The translations under genes were made by a program, and so were the position numbers. 8,759 nt of DNA from Prosthecobacter sp. (GTDB taxonomy: Bacteria > Verrucomicrobiota > Verrucomicrobiia > Verrucomicrobiales > Verrucomicrobiaceae): the NCBI GenBank assembly GCA_020216965.1, contig JAIWOJ010000057.1:1-8759 (forward strand), read 5' to 3'. The notes under the pieces are model-generated. The model was not told where the DNA came from. It did not search any database and was given only the letters and a program-made list of their open reading frames with translations. Below, piece by piece: positions 6,490 through 8,759 of this stretch (position 1 is the first letter of the stretch; each line of letters starts with the position of its first letter).

Positions 6490-7505
6490 ACCTGCGGCTG
6501 CCCATGCGTCCGTCTGTCTTTGTGCTCCATGGGCTGCTTTTGCTGCTGGTGGCAGGCTGCCGCACGGTGCCTAGCCACGCTCCTGTGCCAGCACGCGCGA
6601 TGGAGTCGCTAACTCGTTACGCGGAGTCTCGGGAAGTTTTTTTGCGTAGGCTCTCTGGGGTGGAGCCCCAGGTGCGTGCTGCACTGCCGCGCGGTCCCGT
6701 GGTTGTGCCGATTTCTCTTCATGCGAACACGCCCGTCATCCAGGCTCTCGGCCCAGGGCGGCAACCGCTGCGCATGATGTTAGATACCGGAGCCGCGCGG
6801 TTGGTGATGGGGGCGCGCAGTGCGGCGAAAGCTAGGGTGCCAACTGTAAAGGCTGGTGAGGTGCAGGCGACGATGATCGGCGTGGTGGGCACGGAGCCGG
6901 GGCTGGTGGGTATGTTAGGCCCTCTGACGATCGGCACCTGGCAGGTGCCCTCCTGGCCATGCTTTGTGCGCACCTTTGAGTCTCATGGTCAGGGGGCGAG
7001 CTACCCTGAGAATATCTTGGGTTTTGATCTTGCGGCGCGTTGGTGCAGCTTTTTGACGGTGGATTATCGTTCCCGTCAATCAGTGTTTGGATTTGGGCTA
7101 GGTTACCGCCCCCGCGGACCCCGCATCTCCCAGGCACCGTTTCATCTCAGGGATGGGGTGGCCTTTATCACCCTGGAAAGTGGTGGTGTGAGCTGGGAGG
7201 CGGTCGTGGACACGGGCTCATTCAACGGTATTGAAATCGATGAAGCCATTGCGAAAAAACTAGGTGTGCAAGACCAGGGGCAGGTGGTCAAAGGTCTAGT
7301 GTTGATGGCCGTGGGGGGCGCAGTCACCTCAGATCAGGCTCGGCTGCGCTCGATCATGTTACCTTCGCTGAAATTGCTAGGGGCCAGGTATCCTAGAGCG
7401 CGGGTGGACATTTCACCAGGGATCCCGAGGGTAGGTTCCGGCTTTCTGCGCGACTATCGGGTGACGTTTGATTTTCAGCAGCGCAAACTCTGGCTGGAGT
7501 GGTAA
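6486..7505 (+). CDS. Lipoprotein with two aspartyl-protease (retropepsin-like) lobes
   Basis: Predicted membrane-anchored aspartyl protease. The N-terminus is a lipoprotein signal: a hydrophobic run LLLLLVAGC with the lipobox cysteine at residue 25. Two protease-like repeats follow. Lobe 1 has LDTGAA with Asp100 and later NILGFDLAARWCSFLTVDY. Lobe 2 has VDTGSF with Asp242 and later VGSGFLRDYRVTFDF. Each therefore has the catalytic DTG plus the hydrophobic-hydrophobic-Gly block of the family, so one chain could form a pepsin-like pseudodimer with both aspartates, rather than a homodimer as in retropepsins. The GTG at 6486 overlaps the previous stop (GTGA), implying translational coupling; an ATG at 6504 (residue 7) would give a neater signal peptide and is the main alternative. 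Substrate unknown; a role in envelope protein processing alongside the deacetylase is inference. Confidence 0.84.
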   Translation: MNLRLPMRPSVFVLHGLLLLLVAGCRTVPSHAPVPARAMESLTRYAESREVFLRRLSGVEPQVRAALPRGPVVVPISLHANTPVIQALGPGRQPLRMMLDTGAARLVMGARSAAKARVPTVKAGEVQATMIGVVGTEPGLVGMLGPLTIGTWQVPSWPCFVRTFESHGQGASYPENILGFDLAARWCSFLTVDYRSRQSVFGFGLGYRPRGPRISQAPFHLRDGVAFITLESGGVSWEAVVDTGSFNGIEIDEAIAKKLGVQDQGQVVKGLVLMAVGGAVTSDQARLRSIMLPSLKLLGARYPRARVDISPGIPRVGSGFLRDYRVTFDFQQRKLWLEW

Positions 7506-7635
7506 GGCGATCGAAGGAGTCGCCATTGTCGCTGCATCACCTGCGGGCGAAGGGCGTGGAAATTTGCCATGGGTTGGATTTCCGCATGGTCTGGAGCTTG
7601 CTTGCCGTAAGGATGGGAGTCACCCTCCGCAAACT
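7506..7635 (+). other. Gap before the YkvA-like gene, with an isolated Shine-Dalgarno-like AAGGAG
   Basis: This 130-bp stretch has no convincing promoter or terminator. It contains AAGGAG at 7514-7519, the best Shine-Dalgarno match I noticed, but no ATG or GTG at usable spacing; a TTG at 7526 opens an unrelated frame. The YkvA frame is open through the whole gap, so an upstream start (for example the ATT at 7525) is formally possible. The short inverted repeat GGAAAT/ATTTCC (7558-7563, 7578-7583) is too weak to interpret. Confidence 0.4.
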
Positions 7636-8004
7636 ATGGCCGCCCCTGAAAACCAGCATGATAGCGATATCGCCAAAGTCAGCCAGCGTGCGCAGGACAT
7701 TGAGGACAAGCTGCCAAAGCTCAAGCGCTGGGTGGAACAGGCGCGTCTGATCCTGGAATTGGTGAAGGACTACTGGGCAGGGCGCTACCGTGAGGTGCCC
7801 TATTGGGTCATCAGTGCGGGGGCACTGGCTCTGCTGTATGTGCTGAATCCCGCCGATGTCATCCCAGACATTCTGCTCGGTTTTGGCTACCTGGATGATG
7901 CGACGGTGGTGGCTTTCTGCCTGAAGCTCATTGAGCGCGAGTTGGATCGATATAAGCAGTGGAAGGCCGCGCAAGCTGTGCAGAGCAAGGTCGTGGATGT
8001 TTGA
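7636..8004 (+). CDS. YkvA/DUF1232 family small membrane protein
   Basis: Small membrane-associated protein of the YkvA (DUF1232) family, whose biochemical function is not established. The hallmark is clear: a short hydrophobic segment YWVISAGALALLYVL (residues 56-70), followed at once by NPADVIPD (71-78) and GYLDDATVV (84-92), the DxIPD...G.LDD signature. An N-terminal charged, probably helical region (about 10-50) precedes it, and a C-terminal helix rich in Lys, Arg and Glu follows. I chose the ATG at 7636, giving 122 residues, because the upstream 56 codons of the same open frame overlap the protease gene and do not look like protein. No good ribosome-binding site sits at the right distance from this ATG. 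It is convergent with the HD gene, with 9 bp between the stops. Confidence 0.8.
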   Translation: MAAPENQHDSDIAKVSQRAQDIEDKLPKLKRWVEQARLILELVKDYWAGRYREVPYWVISAGALALLYVLNPADVIPDILLGFGYLDDATVVAFCLKLIERELDRYKQWKAAQAVQSKVVDV

Positions 8005-8013
8005 GCTAGGCGA

Positions 8014-8759
8014 TTAAGTCGGCTCAGCCTCAGGCTGCGGCGCGGGTGGGCTCTCGGGGAGGCAGGGCAGGGGGGCAATGATGTTCACCGGCCAGGGGCG
8101 GAAGCGCTCAAAGATGCCAGGGGAGAGTTCGCGTGCGGTTTCGTAGCCACGGCGCAGCATTTCAAGTTTTGCATCCATGTTATCGACATGGTGCAGGACG
8201 ATGGCCTCTGGTGTCTTGGGCCGTGCAGGGGGACCGTATGGCAGCTCCCCGTGATGGGCGGCGATGAGGTGCAGCAGGTGTAGGCGCACTTGATCGTTGG
8301 ACGGCTGCAGCAGGGGCCAGTCCGCTGCTTCAGGCCGCTCGAGCAAGTCTCGCCAAAGTTTATTCACCAGCTCCATTCCTAGGGTGATGTGTCCTAGCAT
8401 CTCCCCGTGGAGGTGATGAGGCATGGCGAAGCCTTGCTCGGGGTAGGCGTTTTCCCAGAGCTTGCCGCAGTCGTGGAAAAGCACGCCGGCGACGAGTAAA
8501 TCGCGGTTGAGGTAAGGGTAGCTAGCAGCCACAGCGAGGGCGCTACGCATCATCTGCGCCACATGTTCCACGAGGCCGCCACGGCGGGCATGATGGTGCT
8601 CCCTAGCCGCCGCCGTGCGCCTGAAGCGTTCTCCGTGCTTTTCAAGGAAGAGGGAGCATAGCTCACGCAGGCGCGGGTCGAGGATCGCCGCCACCGATGA
8701 CTCAATTTCAGCATAGTCCGTGCGCTGCCTTGCCACGACGGCAGGATCCCCTGCTAGCA
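8014..8759 (-). CDS. YhaM-like HD-domain protein, 5' end beyond the window
   Basis: Metal-dependent HD-superfamily protein resembling the HD half of YhaM-type 3'-5' exoribonucleases. Numbering from a GTG at 8736, residues 41-58 hold TAAAREHHHARRGGLVEHV and 87-92 hold FHDCGK, giving the H...HD metal site; HGEMLGHITLG (110-120) and AAHHGE supply later histidines, and HHVDNMDA closes the domain. The C-terminal tail is Pro/Glu-rich. The reading frame stays open upstream of the GTG to the window edge (LAGDPAVVA just before it), and YhaM-like proteins usually have an OB-fold nucleic-acid-binding domain in front of HD, so the real start is probably outside. The GTG at 8736 is therefore only a fallback start. 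Known relatives degrade RNA or short DNA; activity here is inferred. It faces the YkvA gene, with no shared terminator visible between them. Confidence 0.84.
   Translation of the reverse strand, partial: LAGDPAVVARQRTDYAEIESSVAAILDPRLRELCSLFLEKHGERFRRTAAAREHHHARRGGLVEHVAQMMRSALAVAASYPYLNRDLLVAGVLFHDCGKLWENAYPEQGFAMPHHLHGEMLGHITLGMELVNKLWRDLLERPEAADWPLLQPSNDQVRLHLLHLIAAHHGELPYGPPARPKTPEAIVLHHVDNMDAKLEMLRRGYETARELSPGIFERFRPWPVNIIAPLPCLPESPPAPQPEAEPT

Noticed and set aside
7526..7750. Small TTG-start frame behind AAGGAG
   Set aside because: It overlaps the conserved YkvA coding region in another frame and turns into Ser/Arg-rich shadow sequence; kept only as a note on the odd Shine-Dalgarno.
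8026..8036. AGCCT-C-AGGCT palindrome near the convergent stops, considered as a bidirectional terminator
   Set aside because: The loop is a single base, there is no T-run on either side, and it lies inside the HD coding sequence.
1..8759. CRISPR array, insertion sequence, tRNA, prophage or defence-system genes
   Set aside because: No direct-repeat array, transposase, terminal inverted repeats, cloverleaf or nuclease/defence domains were seen; the genes are ordinary cellular ones.

Overview
The window reads as ordinary chromosomal DNA of a Verrucomicrobia-type (PVC superphylum) bacterium, perhaps Prosthecobacter/Verrucomicrobium-like. The strongest clue is a 997-residue secreted protein with the architecture typical of Planctomycetes and Verrucomicrobia: a dehydrogenase-like beta-propeller, a HEAT-repeat middle and a C-terminal CxxCH haem domain. 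The sigma factor, the YfbK-like anti-sigma partner and the HD protein also match verrucomicrobial relatives as I remember them. No database was searched. DNA is GC-rich and densely coding. I see no tRNA, rRNA, insertion sequence, CRISPR array or prophage gene.

Layout. (1) 34-2070: an ECF-like sigma factor followed 24 bp later by a membrane protein. The latter has an anti-sigma-like N-terminus, one membrane span, a long Pro/Ala linker, and the flanking parts of a YfbK-type von Willebrand protein without the VWA domain itself. (2) 2084-2468: rpsT (ribosomal protein S20) as its own unit, with a good -35 box upstream and a clear intrinsic terminator downstream. (3) 2574-5567: the large secreted haem protein. 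(4) 5641-7505: a PIG-L family deacetylase overlapping by 4 nt a lipoprotein with two DTG aspartyl-protease lobes. (5) 7636-8004: a small YkvA/DUF1232 membrane protein. (6) 8014-8759, minus strand: a YhaM-like HD-domain protein, convergent with YkvA and running off the right edge.

How the genes fit together. The first two genes look like a sigma/membrane-regulator pair. The haem protein, deacetylase and lipoprotein protease lie in one direction and are all plausible cell-envelope or polymer-processing proteins, but only the deacetylase/protease overlap shows direct coupling. rpsT and the HD gene are probably unrelated housekeeping neighbours.

The most unusual feature is the YfbK-like protein that has lost its VWA core while keeping both flanks next to a sigma factor. 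Nothing here amounts to a clear new defence or mobile system. Few starts in the window have a recognisable Shine-Dalgarno sequence, so several start calls are uncertain.
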